Notes: generated from the letters alone by a model not told the origin. Counted from the first letter of the stretch, positions 22,901 to 33,759 are shown. The stretch is DNA of 60,000 nt from Tubulanus polymorphus (GCF_964204645.1 NC_134027.1:19458485-19518484); one strand, 5' to 3'. Made by a program: numbers and translations.

Positions 22901-25037
22901 AAAACTAACTGTTCGTAAATTTTTCTAACCCCGGCTCAACTAAAGTTGAAAGGGACTTATAGATTTAGCCACATTTGAAAAACGCTGCCCGGAAACGCTG
23001 CTGCTGCCGCCGCAACTGATGTTAACTGCCTAGAGACTGCAATGGTCGATACATTTTTTTTTTCAAACTTGGTACACAAGTAGGGCATCGTTTGGGGCAG
23101 AATTTTATTTAAAATTAGGTCGATTTGATTCTAATTATGGCCACTAGGGGCTGACATGAATAACATCCTATGGGCCACAAGTGTCGACTGATTTTTTCAA
23201 GCTTGGTTCACTAAATGGCATTACTTGAAGCAGAAAACTGTTTAGAATTTAGTTGATGCGATTCAAATTACGGCCACCAGGGCACAAATTGAACAAGAAA
23301 ATTAATTTTAGAAAATTATTTGACGCCTGCGAAAAAAATGTAGAATTTCTGGGCTAAGCTAATGTGGAATTGCAAATTTGAAATCGAAGTTTTAATAAAT
23401 TTGGGGAATGATGAGATTTGGCGATTGGGTAGATGATACAGCTCTTCGACTCTAGTAGTGGTTTAAATTTTTTTATTGAAAATTCTCAATAATTGATCGC
23501 GAACTTGCGACCGACTTCATTTACTTATGCCTCTAAGCTGGTCTGCAACTTCATTGCCTCCATGGTTGAAGAACGAGCTCTTCTGATGTCTGCTTCATCA
23601 TGACTTCGAGCATATCGTGTGGCCTAGCCATCCGGCCCGGTCCCCGGGCCCGGGTGACGGGTTTGGCTGTCACTCGATATCCTAGAGTCTTGAGTCTGGG
23701 TGGGTTGAAGTAGACATTGTCATTTAAAATAACATGCGTATGTTGTTCTGTATGAATTACCCGTGTGTCATGTATGTTGTATTAATTTATTTTAAAATTT
23801 GTATTTATTGAATTTGGGAATTTTATCCCGGAATTTCAATGTAATAAGGATCAATAAAGAATTGAATTGAATTGTCACCTAATACACATGCCATCAGAGG
23901 ACGCGGAGCCGTATATGACAGCTATGCTATTATAAATTGCTAATCTCACGAAACCTGCATACTCCTAATATCAAACATATTTTCTAAAACGTTTGAATAT
24001 TGAAATTATGTGTTTACACATTTTCATTTTGACCGCTTGTAGCCGCTGATGAAATTCACGCCGGCCCTACACACATCGTAGATAGCTTCGTCATTCCACC
24101 GGCATGCCCACGTCAGGATCTGACTTTTATATCAGACTTCGAAATCGTGTATACATCCGCAATTTAACCGAATAATCCGATTTACTTATCATTTCTATTT
24201 ATGCCTGCAGCTTCTGATATAATCATACATCCTTTACTATTACAATACGTCTTCTAATGATATTCAATGCAATATAACATTTCGACGTTCAAATATAGGT
24301 CATTATATAATCACAGGAAGCCATTCTACATCTATGTCAATAATATTTTGCCAGATAGCTTGTTTGTGTACACATAGACCTGTGACGTTTTGCACATCGA
24401 TTTACGGCTGTCGTTTGTAAAATGACGCTGAATGGTTAACATTGTTTAGGTTTCATAATGGTAACGTTTTATAAGGCGTCAAAAAATGTTAACAGCCTAG
24501 ATGTTGCAATTATTGACTGGTTTTTCATTCAAACTTGGTACACAAGTAGGGCATAACTTGGGGCAGAACCCTCTTTGAAATTTAGTCCGTGCAATTCAAA
24601 TTATGGCCACTAGGGGAAGACAGCTAGAGGCTGCAACTGTTGACACACAATTGTTTTACCTTCGTACACCCATTGCCTAATATTATTTTTGAGAAATAAT
24701 AGCAGCCACAATATTTCCAATGCTTTCACTTCTAACCCTGTTACTACACATGCGGTGCTGAATGTGGTGCAGGGCATAGCCTTATTCTAGTTGTTGATTG
24801 CATTATTGATGTTTGTTGTATTTTTCTTTTGTTTCAGGTTTATGTCTGCTACAAGTGGCTTTCGCTCAAGAGAGTTCAATAAAACGTTGGAAGTATTGGG
24901 TTCTAGTGATAACTGCCGTTATATTCATTGTATTAGGAACATTTATACTTGGAGTTGTTAGTGTACAATCAATTATGAATGATGTCAATAATGATGGAAC
25001 ATCAAAACCTTCCAAATCTCAGCTGCCGTGTACTTGA
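4801..25037 (+). CDS. SLC38A7/A8-type neutral amino acid transporter, eight exons, 5' exon(s) missing
   Basis: Coding exons with consensus GT-AG borders: 4801-4922, 5039-5237, 14466-14601, 14838-14930, 20665-20722, 21795-22054, 22568-22767 and 24838-25037 (TGA at 25035-25037). Phases match at every junction. They encode about 420 residues of an 11-helix AAAP-family transporter, beginning inside TM1. Diagnostic stretches are GAGLLALPAAFSAAGG, FGTCITF, VPVICFGYQCH, FGYLTFGD and LGSLAALFIFLFPG. The pattern follows vertebrate SNAT7/SNAT8; SNAT7 exports glutamine and asparagine from lysosomes. The initiating exon must lie left of the window, beyond the retrotransposon. No stop or frameshift occurs in any exon. 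I cannot separate A7 from A8 orthology. Confidence 0.9.
5039..5237 (+). CDS. SLC38 exon b (TM2-TM3)
   Basis: The acceptor is TATTTCAG and the donor GTAAGT. It encodes two helices (VFIVSSLLVLAYCS; CSVCIVLYCFGTCITFFIVV) and ends in GDQWDR, matching the GDQ motif of SNAT7. An intron of more than 9 kb packed with repeats follows. Confidence 0.9.
5921..7193 (+). repeat. Interspersed repeat copy 1: terminal GCCCACTTGGG inverted ends, ~154 bp tandem units
   Basis: The left end has GCCCACTTGGGAC and the right end CCCAAGTGGGC (7161-7171), so the ends are inverted. Inside are a CGTCCGTC simple repeat, CAAGATGGC blocks, and four tandem units spaced 153-155 bp. Each unit carries (G)GYCACCAGGGGGCGTT, at 6639, 6794, 6949 and 7102. 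A degenerate extra unit precedes the left end (5800-5905). I see no protein-coding capacity. It lies in the large intron after SLC38 exon b. Confidence 0.75.
7600..8010 (+). pseudogene. Decayed LINE reverse transcriptase fragment, copy 1
   Basis: Across broken plus-strand frames I can read FQKxFDK-, ENGIDD-, LKWLS-, SSWK- and SGVxQGS-like pieces, the order seen around RT motifs 3-5 of CR1/jockey-type LINEs. No frame is open for more than a few dozen codons. A related copy lies at 10700-11070. Confidence 0.5.
8035..8370. repeat. TTCGAA-rich degenerate tandem array, locus 1
   Basis: Imperfect units of about 25-35 bp are built from TTTTTGTTCGAACGAAAAAC-like words and their complements. Frames across it are accidental. 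It follows the LINE fragment. Confidence 0.6.
8930..9035 (+). repeat. tRNA-like SINE fragment (possible)
   Basis: GACAAGGCACCAGACC resembles the D-arm to anticodon stretch of tRNA-Leu/Ser, and GGTTCGAATCCCA is a perfect T-arm/B-box. The first half is repeated in reverse orientation at 9650-9720. It does not fold as a complete tRNA by eye, so I call a tRNA-derived repeat only. Confidence 0.3.
9780..10440. repeat. Intronic direct repeat, copy A
   Basis: The segment (GGTAGTAATAAATTCATTTATTTTG..., GCAGCGGATCC..., TTGATTCATC...) is repeated at 11620-12290 with many small changes. Shorter related pieces lie near 8760-8880. I see no gene in it. Confidence 0.55.
10700..11070 (+). pseudogene. Decayed LINE reverse transcriptase fragment, copy 2
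   Basis: It aligns by eye with 7600-8010 (GTCTTTATGGATTTCAAAAAGC, TGGTATCAATGATGGGTCGC). Like that copy, it is followed directly by a TTCGAA-rich degenerate array. This suggests a duplicated or shared LINE 3' unit. Confidence 0.5.
11124..11470. repeat. TTCGAA-rich degenerate tandem array, locus 2
   Basis: This is the same family as 8035-8370, with clear words such as TTGTTCGAACGAAA and TTTTTGTCCCGACAAAAAG. It follows LINE fragment copy 2. Confidence 0.6.
11620..12290. repeat. Intronic direct repeat, copy B
   Basis: It matches 9780-10440 in the same orientation and order. With the LINE/TTCGAA block it forms part of a larger duplicated module of about 2 kb. Confidence 0.55.
12600..12860. repeat. 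Two-unit repeat with AAGATGGCT cores
   Basis: Two units of about 150 bp share TTGTAGTTGTGCA, AAGATGGCT and GGCCATTTT. The words recall those of the 5921 repeat family, but no longer match can be followed. Confidence 0.4.
12861..13600. other. Intron sequence, no gene seen
   Basis: This is unique-looking A/T-rich intron. A run of short words about TCCCATTGCTCC/GTCCCAATACTCC at 13515-13620 resembles a decayed minisatellite. I find no coding signal. Confidence 0.4.
13607..14361. repeat. ~760 bp interspersed repeat, copy 1
   Basis: It starts GAAAAAAATGTAGAAT and ends CATCCCCACGTC, and is repeated with high similarity at 23327-24113 in the same orientation. It contains GGATCAATAAAGAATTGAAT, a poly(A)-signal-like stretch, and may be a retroelement 3' region. 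Copy 1 ends about 100 bp before SLC38 exon c. Confidence 0.65.
14466..14601 (+). CDS. SLC38 exon c
   Basis: The acceptor is TTTGCAG. The peptide contains FWY-like HYWYFNRVFTMIA and a helix ending in the CYAKRIDFLKYA loop, which corresponds to the LPLSIPRDISFQKYAS region of SNAT7. Confidence 0.88.
14838..14930 (+). CDS. SLC38 exon d
   Basis: The acceptor is ATTTCAG and the donor GTAAGC. It encodes a single helix (FLGVIGIIYIVILVIVKYF) and the extracytosolic loop TSDITPGTIKEK. Confidence 0.88.
15504..18403. mobile_element. Non-autonomous TIR element with subterminal CACATGTG/CACGTGTG palindrome arrays
   Basis: The left end is CCCTTACAAAAAAATCACAC; the right end is its inverse (TTTTTTGTAAGGG at 18391-18403). 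Both ends are followed inward by dense arrays of ATCACACATGTGAT and ATCACACGTGTGAT palindromes (15510-15790; 18115-18390). The interior holds an inserted copy of the CTCF-motif repeat and no transposase. I see no convincing target-site duplication. Confidence 0.65.
16710..17866 (+). repeat. Interspersed repeat copy 2 of the same family, left end truncated
   Basis: It is nearly identical to copy 1 from the CTTCAAGGTAATGTCTT block to the CCAAGTGGGC end. It again holds four ~153 bp units with CCAGGGGGCGTT cores at 17314, 17466, 17620 and 17774. It is nested inside the CACATGTG-palindrome TIR element. Confidence 0.75.
19204..20225. mobile_element. hAT-like MITE
   Basis: The ends are CAGGGGCGTAGTC and GGCTACGCCCCTG, the CAGGGGCGTAG type typical of hAT elements. 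CCTTT is duplicated on both sides (19199-19203 and 20226-20230); hAT duplications are usually 8 bp, so the rest may have decayed. At 1,022 bp with no transposase frame it is non-autonomous. Confidence 0.75.
20665..20722 (+). CDS. SLC38 exon e (58 bp)
   Basis: This short exon encodes PDNFADIFIVVPVICFGYQ. The FSVFPTICFGFQ-like motif is one of the best conserved parts of the family, and both flanking phases fit. Confidence 0.88.
20981..21524. mobile_element. pogo/Tigger-like MITE
   Basis: The ends are CAGTAAACCTTGCGCAAGTC and GACTTATGCATGGTTTACTG, inverted copies of each other, flanked by TA on both sides as in Tc1/mariner/pogo insertions. It is 544 bp with no transposase and lies in the intron before SLC38 exon f. 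Confidence 0.8.
21795..22054 (+). CDS. SLC38 exon f
   Basis: It starts CHVSAVPIYSCLKNRS, continuing FGYQ across the junction. Two helices follow with FGYLTFGDNVDSDILVSY and the GKTYTTFPILAFCGR loop. The in-frame stretch upstream of the internal Met at 21864 is exon, not a separate start. Confidence 0.9.
22568..22767 (+). CDS. SLC38 exon g
   Basis: The acceptor is TTTTTCAG and the donor GTAAGT. After a charged cytosolic loop (MHEKRRRIVQT) come helices with LALAVFIPNIGVVISLLG and LAALFIFLFPG, typical of the C-terminal bundle. Confidence 0.9.
22900..23310. repeat. Repeat with GGCCACTAGGGGC / GGCCACCAGGGC units
   Basis: Two tandem units share CAAGCTTGGT, GGGGCAGAA and ATTATGGCCACTAGGGGCTG. A third copy lies at 24480-24650. 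The motif is again of the CCANNAGGGG type. No gene. Confidence 0.5.
23327..24113. repeat. ~760 bp interspersed repeat, copy 2
   Basis: This is the partner of 13607-14361 with the same internal order. It lies in the last SLC38 intron. Confidence 0.65.
24838..25037 (+). CDS. SLC38 terminal coding exon
   Basis: The acceptor is GTTTCAG. It completes FPG-LCLLQVAF, then the last helix (WVLVITAVIFIVLGTFILGV) and a short polar tail ending at TGA 25035-25037. The 3' UTR follows; an AATAAA at 27046-27051 is only one possible end. Confidence 0.9.
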
Positions 25038-25865
25038 TAGAGGCCAGTATCTGTTTTAGAAGATAATTTTTGAAATTTATGATGCAAAGACCCATTTCAT
25101 GAGCATTGTTAGGTAATTGTACCTACTTGGTACCACATATTTTTGAAATTTGGCAATTAGGCACTTATAAAGACATTTTATCATTTCAGAATATACATGG
25201 GACGGTGGGCTGATTACTTAATTATGTATTTTTGTGAATAAGTCATCTTAGCCTTGGTCGCACTAAAGTCCAACAAAGGCTGATGGTTCACTGGCCACAT
25301 GGCATCATATTCCTGTCTAGAAAAACTGCATCTGGATTTTTGTATAGGCAGCGGTCCCGACCCCCTTCAGAAATTTGATCCATTATCACCATTCAACAAA
25401 TATTCTATCGTCGAAACATCACCTGTGTTAAGGCCACACTACATATATTTTAGATCGATATGAACCTACAAATGTTTATTTCCAAATACCATGCATTACT
25501 CATTTTATCACCCAACTTACAAAAAGTTATTAAAATCTTAGCCTCGAAAGTACATTGGTAAAAGAGCAAGTTTTGGAAATTATTCAAAAATTATGCAAAT
25601 TAGTAAATATGTATTTTTTGAGTTTTACAAAAATGATCTCACCTCTTACAGTTTTAATCTCATTTGAGAAAGCTTCTATTCAAGTCAGATGATTACTTGA
25701 GTATCTTTTGTTAGATGTAAACAATTATATTTGTGTATAAAAAATCAGTAAATTACTACTGCTAGAAAAGAATTGTAAGGCGATTTTCGCTGGTCATCTC
25801 AGACTAACGGAATATGGGCTTTCTACTTTTGTGCAATTTCGTGTTTAGAAAAATATTCTTTTAAA

Positions 25866-26834
25866 CCCACTTGGGACTAAATTTGCTGTTGGTTATTGTG
25901 TTCACTTTTGTCTGTCATCGGTCACTTTGTAGGCCTACCGATGTTGGTCAAAATTTTAGTTTTGAGAAGTTCTCAACACACTTTGATGTATGGTCTTGAT
26001 ATTTGGTTTATGTGTGTACCTATCCTTGATGCACCTGTGGCCCTAAAGTGGCCCGATCAGAATCAAGATGGCCAGTTGTCCCGCAAATCCACACTTGCAC
26101 ATTTTTGATGTTTCAGTGGGAAATGTTGAAGATTCTTTTATTTTGGGGTGTCTTTGGGTTTTCCGTATGAATTTCTATTTGATCATGCAATTATAGTTAA
26201 TATGTTGTTTTGTTATCTTCTGACTGCCTGCATGATCTTAATCACACACGTTTGTTTTACAGTACATTCAACCCCCAATACACGATCACATCGGTGCAGA
26301 ACAATTTTGGCAGTATAGAGAGTATGGCGCTATATCGGGGGTGTTTTACCATGTATTTTTATAAAGATGTACATTGAGAAAACCTGGCGGTAGGCGGGGA
26401 TGGCGGTATGTGGGAGGGCAGTATATCAGCGGGTGACTGTATTAGCAAATAATAATGCCCTTAGGGCCACAATAACAATTGGTTTGGTCCGAAACTAGAT
26501 GCCTGTTTTATGAATTTTCTTGCTCTTAAAGAGGTCATTATATGTCTGAATTCTGTGGCTTCTTGCTTCTTTATTGTCTTCATGCAACATAGAAATTTTT
26601 GATTGGAATACTATGGAGAGAGACCTTTAATATATCAGATTTCAGGTGTTTGGATCAGTCCATTGTTATGCAGTCAGGAAACATGGATTGGGATTACATA
26701 TTGTTATGTTCTCACCACCACGGACTTGGTATTTGTATATGTTCACCAGGGGACGTTGAGAAATGGCGAGTTTGACCGATTGTTGAGCATTTCAAACCAC
26801 TTCCTAAGTGAGCATGGTGTCTCTGGACCACTAG
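25866..26834 (+). repeat. Interspersed repeat copy 3, degenerate
   Basis: It begins with CCCACTTGGGAC and ends with CCACTTCCTAAGTGAGCATGGTGTC...CTAGT like copies 1 and 2. Only one CACCAGGGGACGTTG unit remains, near 26742. It lies downstream of the SLC38 stop codon, possibly in its 3' UTR. Confidence 0.6.
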
Positions 26835-27099
26835 TTTTCATTTATGAATTCCTGTCTAATGAATTTTAACAAATGACTTCTACTTCACTTTTATTTGATA
26901 ACACGATTATAGTCAATTTTATATGATATTTTTTTCTGATGACCACTTGGCATATTTTAATCACACTTGTATGTTCTATTAGCAAATTATAATTTTACAT
27001 TGATTTTATATCTTAATCTAACCGGTAATGTTTTGTATGTCAATGAATAAAATGTACGCAATGTAACGTTCATCTTATACTTTTACTTTCACCCCGTGT

Positions 27100-27720
27100 T
27101 CACTCACCAAATATACTGGATCGCTTGGCAGCGAGTGGTGCAGGATACACCACTGTTCTCCACCAGTGTTGTGGTGATGGATTCTACTCCACCAATGTTG
27201 TGTGTATGGTTTCTCCTCCACCTATGTTATGGTTCGTATATCTTCCAGTGCTGAATCCGGATTGGGTTGTCCAACTAGCGTCGTGGTAATAATTCTTCTT
27301 GATGATGTTGCGAGGACACTCTCTTAGATCAGATCTCCGTCCTTGGTCTTGACTTCTACACGGCTCCAGAAATAACTTAACAATTGCTTAAGTTATCTTT
27401 CGTTTATTCTTCTTACTAGATGTATACAGATCATTCCCCGGAGCTCTACTATCGTGCTTACAAAACCTCCCTATTTATATTACTTTCTCTTTTGTAACGT
27501 GTGCAAGTCCTCTTCCACACATGGCTTGGAATTCATGGATTGTGACGTATTCATACGTCACAACATTCCTCCCATCCATATATGGGCGATGACGTGTCTG
27601 CACACGTCACAATTTTCTAAAAATATACTTTTGCACTCAACGGAGTCCATGGCCGCACCATATTTGGTTTACCTACGTAGACACATACGTCACTTCCACA
27701 CTTGTGTATTTATATAATTT
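27100..27720. other. No gene seen; short dyads
   Basis: This non-coding region has a run of CCACCAGTGTTGTGG-like words and a GTGACGTATTCATACGTCAC palindrome at 27540-27560. It could be a solo LTR, but I cannot define its ends. Confidence 0.3.
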
Positions 27721-27893
27721 CTATTTATGTTCATGTATGTGCATATCCACGCAGGTTGTCTGATAATGCAATACTGGCCATGAAAACACCAGCTTCCATG
27801 CACTACTTGTTGATATTGTTTAACCGCTGATAACTGAACCCTACTACTATGTTCCCGAAAGCTTTATTGGTATAATTCATGAAAGCCCAATAA

Positions 27894-28002
<109 letters not shown>

Positions 28003-28224
28003 TAAACGTCTTCATAATAGTACGCTTTATATATAACATATCGTCGGAGAATTTCAATATGATAAATGTTATTTTGGTAATCACCTTGTGCTAGAGAGTG
28101 CGCATGCGCAGGAGTGGTCTAGTCGTACGAGAACCAGGACGTTTAAACTACAAATAACTGACATTGAACCAACATAATTTCTTCCCGATTTAGTCGCTCA
28201 ACTCGTGAAGATTCATATTTTCGG

Positions 28225-30448
28225 AGGATATTGAGTGGATCGCGCGCGATCACTACGATTTTCGTACACGAACCAACTAGGTACAGGTCTAATCAACAGC
28301 CGAGTCTTTCAGACCTAATTCTATCAAACCGTGAAGACGCCATTGATCAAGTAACTTATGACCACCCCATAGGAAAAAGCGATCACATAGTTATCACCTT
28401 CAAGTACAGCGCTAAATATAGAGAACCCCCAGTGTCATCCACGGTGATACATAAATACGACCGCGGCGACTATGAGGCAGAGCATTGATACGGGAGAACT
28501 GTCAAACAAAATCGAGGCGACAGACAATGTTGAAATTGGATTCAAAAACCATTATGGATGGAACCAACAACAATGAAAGCCATCAAAGACAAACAAAAAG
28601 CCTGGCGGAAATTCCTGAAAACTAAAACTAATCAAGATAACGAAATATACCATACCTTGAGAAAAAAAGCTAGAATTGAAATTAGGAGAGCTACTAAAAG
28701 ATATGAAAATAAACTGGCATGCCAGGCAAAGACAAATCCCAAAGCCTTCTGGGCATACACAATGTCAAAGACTAAAACAAAATCAAAAGTTGCAGCCATT
28801 CTTCATGACGAGGGCATCGCTACGGAAAACACCGCAAAAGCTGAGATTTTAAATAGATATTTCAGCAGTGTGTTCGTTACAGAGGATGTTCACAACATCC
28901 CCCACCCTACGCCGCTGACAGTAGGTAGCACATTAGACCATGTGGATCAACATGTCACAACTGCATCAGTTTTAGAGAAACTGAAAAACCTCAAAGTGAG
29001 CAAGAGCCCAGGCCCAGACGACCTCCACCCCAGACTGTTGAAAGAAATAGCCGACAAGATAGCGAGGCCCTCGATGGGATCTAGGCCATCGATGTCGATG
29101 GGGATAGTTAAGCCGATCCATAAAAAGGGCGATAAATCCAGAGCATCCAACTACAGACCAGTTAGTCTCACATGCATATGTTGCAAAATATTAGAAACAC
29201 TTATTAGGGACGAAATTATGAACCACCTGGCAACCGAAAACATCGTCTCTTCAAATCAGCATGGCTTCCTCCCTAAGAGAAATTGCACATCAAACCTATT
29301 AATATGTCACAACAACTGGACTAAATTTTTAGACGACGGAGAGTCCGTTGACATAATATATCTCGATTTTCAAAAAGCCTTTGACTCGATACCACATAAA
29401 CGCCGAAGGCACGAAACTTCGGAATAACTGGTCGCCTGTTAAACTGGCTCGAAGCATTCCTGGTTGGCAGAACACAAAGAGTTGTGATCGAAAACGAGTC
29501 TTCCGCACCAACCAGAGTCAAGAGTGGCATCCCTCAGGGATCAGTATTAGGCCCGACCCTCTTCCTCATTTTTGTAAATGACCTCATGGAGAACGTAAGC
29601 AGCCATATCGAGATGATCGCCGACGACAGTAAGCTTTACCGCCGAATAAAAACTCCGACTGTGAGACACTACAGAGTGACTTAAATAAACTCGAATCTTG
29701 GTCTCGAATCTGGCAACTATCGTTTAATCCTGGCAAAATGTAAATGTCTGAGAATCGGAAAACGCCACCCACCGTATGAATATAAAATGACAGACGAAAC
29801 AGGACAGTACGTGACACTTGAATCGAGTAGTGAAGAACGTAACTTAGGTGTCCTCATCCAAAACGACCTTAAACCCCAATCCCATATAAACAACATAACC
29901 AACATAACAACAGGGTACTCTATACGATAAGACATTCCTTCAATCATTTAGATAGATCACTATTCCTGAAACTCTACAAAGCCTTAGTTCGCCCTATTTT
30001 GGAATACTCCGTTGCAGTTTGGAACCCGTCGTTACGTAAAGACATCTTGAAACTTGAATCGGTTCAACGTCGGGCAACTAAGCTTCTCAAGAATATACGT
30101 TCACTTCCTTACAGGCAAAGACTCGAATATCTTAAACTCCCTAGTTTGAGCCACAGGAGAAAGCGGGACGACATGATCGAAGCGTACAAGATATTCTACA
30201 ATCTTTACTCAAATGCAGAGGAACTCGTACCGCCGCTGGAAACAAACACTCGCACCCGTGGTCATAGACTAATGATTCGAAAATTGAGATGTAAGACCAG
30301 CCTACGAAGGCACTACTTCGCGTTCAGAATCGTAAATCAATGGAATAGTCTACCCGCCGATGTAATCGAGGCACCTTCACTAAACTCTCTCAAAGCCCGC
30401 CTCGATAAATACTGGGAAGCGACCGGAGCAGACGTACACGACTTTTAG
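28225..30448 (+). pseudogene. 5'-truncated CR1/jockey-superfamily LINE (endonuclease tail, RT, C-terminus)
   Basis: At 28231-28490 is the end of an APE-type endonuclease (SLSDLILSNRED... GKSDHIVITF, with the SDH motif). At 28558-29427 the RT begins: AFWAYT, VSKSPGPDDLHPRLLKEIAD, PIHKKGDKSRASNYRPVSLT, SNQHGFLPKRNC and YLDFQKAFDSIPH. After frame changes follow SGIPQGSVLGPTLFLIFVND and ADDSKLYR. The C-terminal region 29999-30448 (AVWNPSLRKDILKLESVQRR, ending VHDF) has a stop codon. Between KEIADKIA and IVKPIHKK the expected ~25 residues are replaced by a short ATCGATG-repeat insertion. The copy is dead. Confidence 0.88.
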
Positions 30449-31030
30449 CGACCTCTCGCGCACTTTCAACGAAACAAAAGACGAAATTTTTATCATGGGT
30501 CAAAAGACAAATTATCGTATTTATCAAATTAACCGAATTACATCAACTTCAATTAGTGACGAAAGACCATCGCTGGTCACACGTCTAAACTACTGCTTAC
30601 TGATTACTGATTAGATTCAAATATGGCGCGCCCCGCGCTTCATTGGTGATCACGTGACAGTGTGAATATATCTTGTTGTTGCTAGGCAACATTATTTCTA
30701 AAGCGTGACGTAGATGAGAAAAAAATTGGGACAAGCGAAATAAAGATTTCCATCACGATTTATTCCATGTTTTTTTTAAATGTTCATTTCATCCTTTCTG
30801 AGTAGTTATTTACCACAAAATAATCTATTTAAAACAAACATTTGGAGAATTTATAACAGTTTACTTACATTTTTTAATGAATTATTTTTTTCAACACCAG
30901 TCCGGGACAAGGTGAAATGCTAGGTGAAATTATAAACAAAAGCTAGTACAGATTTTTTTCTGAGTATAAGGAGTCGAATATCTTTTTAAATGAGTAATTT
31001 GTGAGAGATGACTGATACATGGAATAGAGT
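30449..31030. other. LINE 3' flank, no gene seen
   Basis: Non-coding sequence after the LINE stop codon. I cannot place its true 3' end. Confidence 0.4.
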
Positions 31031-31107
31031 TATAGGCTGGGGGTAATAATACCAAGTTTGGAGCGCATTTGGACAGACTCTTGTTTGGATACCTGCGCTA
31101 TATAAAT

Positions 31108-31137
<30 letters not shown>
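31031..31137 (+). repeat. LINE/SINE-type 3' tail with ATT repeats
   Basis: CTGCGCTATATAAATGTCAATT followed by ATTATT repeats is the usual tail of CR1/L2-group LINEs and their SINEs. It seeds the long microsatellite that follows. Confidence 0.6.
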
Positions 31138-31617
<480 letters not shown>

Positions 31618-32557
31618 TCACCTCCCCGGGTCGAAGCGTGTTTGGAAAAGTGTCCTTACAGTGCGTCGAAATCTAGAATATGTACATTTCAAAAACATTT
31701 CCAATTTCCGATCGCGGGTCGAATGACTTATTGACTTTGATGTTAACTACCTCGCGCTTGGTTAACTTACCGTCTTCCTTAAAGTGACGTTTTATTTCAA
31801 AACTGTAACGGTCCGATTGTTGCAGCCTAGAAAAATGAAATAAACACAAACAGAAAATGTCACCTTTCTAACGATATATCATTTAGATAGTTGTGGCAAA
31901 AGGGGAATGAATGACAATAAGTCGCGCTAGAGGTTTTAGTGCAAAAAAAGTTAAAATCTTTCCAACAATGCGGGATCCGCGGGACCGCCTCAAAATGGCG
32001 CCTGGTGACTGGCTACTTCCCTATACCCACTTTGGAATTGGATTTCTTCGAAAGTTTGTTCGCTTTTTTCCGCAGGTCTGAGCAACATGATGCAGGTCTT
32101 GTAAATGTCCTATTTTAATCGGAATATTGCCTATTTGTGTCGGGATCTATCACACTAACTGTATAAGCCAGAGAACTAGTATAAATAATTATTTGTCGTA
32201 CCAAGCTGTCTGCTGTGGTCCGGACTATGCCCACGTCGTTTTCATTGTCATGGCGTGCAGATAGCTTTTCCAATTTGAATACGGATACACGACGAAATCC
32301 GCCTTATCTGTACCATTCTGTAATAGGTATTTTATAATAAGTAATGTATTATGCATTTTGCATATTATAAGTATTATAAGTAATATGCATATTATGCATT
32401 ATTTGCAATTTGGTTCTTCGAGATAAGTTGCAAGTGTATTTGTTAATGTAATAACGGATCACGTAGGAAATACGGTAATATAGTGCCTCATTTCGAAAGC
32501 TTAAGATAAAATGAATGAGTGATTCGGTTCATAGTTCTGTATTTGAATTTTAACATC
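31618..32557. other. No gene seen
   Basis: Unique-looking non-coding sequence with small AT dyads near 32330-32400. No open frame resembles a protein. Confidence 0.4.
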
Positions 32558-33118
32558 GGTAATCCCGACATTCCGACACTCCCGGGTACCGGCCATCCGA
32601 CAATCCCGACATTCCGGCAATGCGACAATCCCGACATAACGGGAATCCGACGTACCCGACAATGCCGACCTACCGGTAATCCGATCCCAGCACGTCTCTA
32701 CAAGGCATTATAAGGAAATGAACGCCACACGATCCCAGCACCTCTTTACAGGGGATTATTAGGAACCGAACGCCACACGATCCCGGCACCTCTCTACCGG
32801 GGATTATTAGGAACCGAACGCCCCATGATCCCAGCACCTCTTTAAAGGGAAAAATTAGGAGCCGAACGCCCCAGCCTTTCAAATAAATATTTTCAAAGCA
32901 ACTGTCCTGGTATGATCATGACTGGAATGTATGTATGTAGGTTTGCAGGATTGCCGGTATGTCGGGAGTGCCACTGTGTCGGAAAGTCGCGAGTGTAGGT
33001 ATGCCGGATTGCCGGTATGTCGGGATTGCCGGTATGTCAGATTGTCGGGAGTGCCGGTATGTCGGGAGTGCCGGTATGTCGGATTGCCGGTATGTCGGGA
33101 GTGCCGGTATGTCGGGGT
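32558..33118. repeat. Inverted pair of CCGACAT minisatellites around a ~55 bp tandem repeat
   Basis: The left array (32558-32690) has plus-strand words CCCGACATTCCG and CGACAATCCCGA. The right array (32945-33118) has the complement, GCCGGTATGTCGGGAGT, repeated about ten times. Between them, 32690-32880 holds three tandem units of CGATCCCAGCACCTCTTTACA...GGAACCGAACGCC. The open frames across it are periodic and not genes. Confidence 0.85.
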
Positions 33119-33521
33119 TAAAACAGCACATCAAATGAGAATTATCCTAAAGGCTACCTTTCAGCCAATTCCTTCCTTTTCGTTCGTCTCAATCCGCTGT
33201 CGATCGGAAATTTCATTCCTTGGGAATGGACTTCATTTCGCGTATCATTGGGCATTTCATTCCGCGTATCATCGGGCATTTCACGTGGCGAAATATGAAT
33301 TCTTACCGGGATTGATGTATCATCAACACGACTATGACTATCTTATCCTAATTAGAAATATTCATGTGTTACGTACGTTTCATATATGGGGTTTTTGAAA
33401 GTGACAACAACAATGAATGAGTTTTATCGTACCCGAGTTAATGCTGCCTATAACAACCTATTTCTACCGCATGAATCAATGGATGACACTTGCTCTGATT
33501 CTTTCTCGAACAAACGCTTCG

Positions 33522-33700
33522 TATCCCGAATGATTGTTGCGTTCCACAGTGTATGACAGTACGAACCCGTGTTTTGTACCACCCATCACGAGGAAATAAT
33601 TTATTTTTCTTACTACGGATACCATTAGAAAAAGTTCCTAAAACCACGATGCCTTCTATATGGCGTGTCAAGCTCAGAATATTCTGCAGATGGCGTGAGA
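33522..33700 (+). pseudogene. THAP-like zinc-finger fragment (weak)
   Basis: In the frame containing DCCVPQC the order C-C-VP-C, then a hydrophobic LFFLLRIP stretch and IWRVKL resembles the first half of a THAP domain. No C-x2-H pair follows. It may be a decayed P-element/THAP transposase exon. Confidence 0.3.
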
Positions 33701-33759
33701 GGACCCGATCTGTTTTCTGTGAAAATGAATTAAGAATTGTCATCAATTGTCTTGAATTT

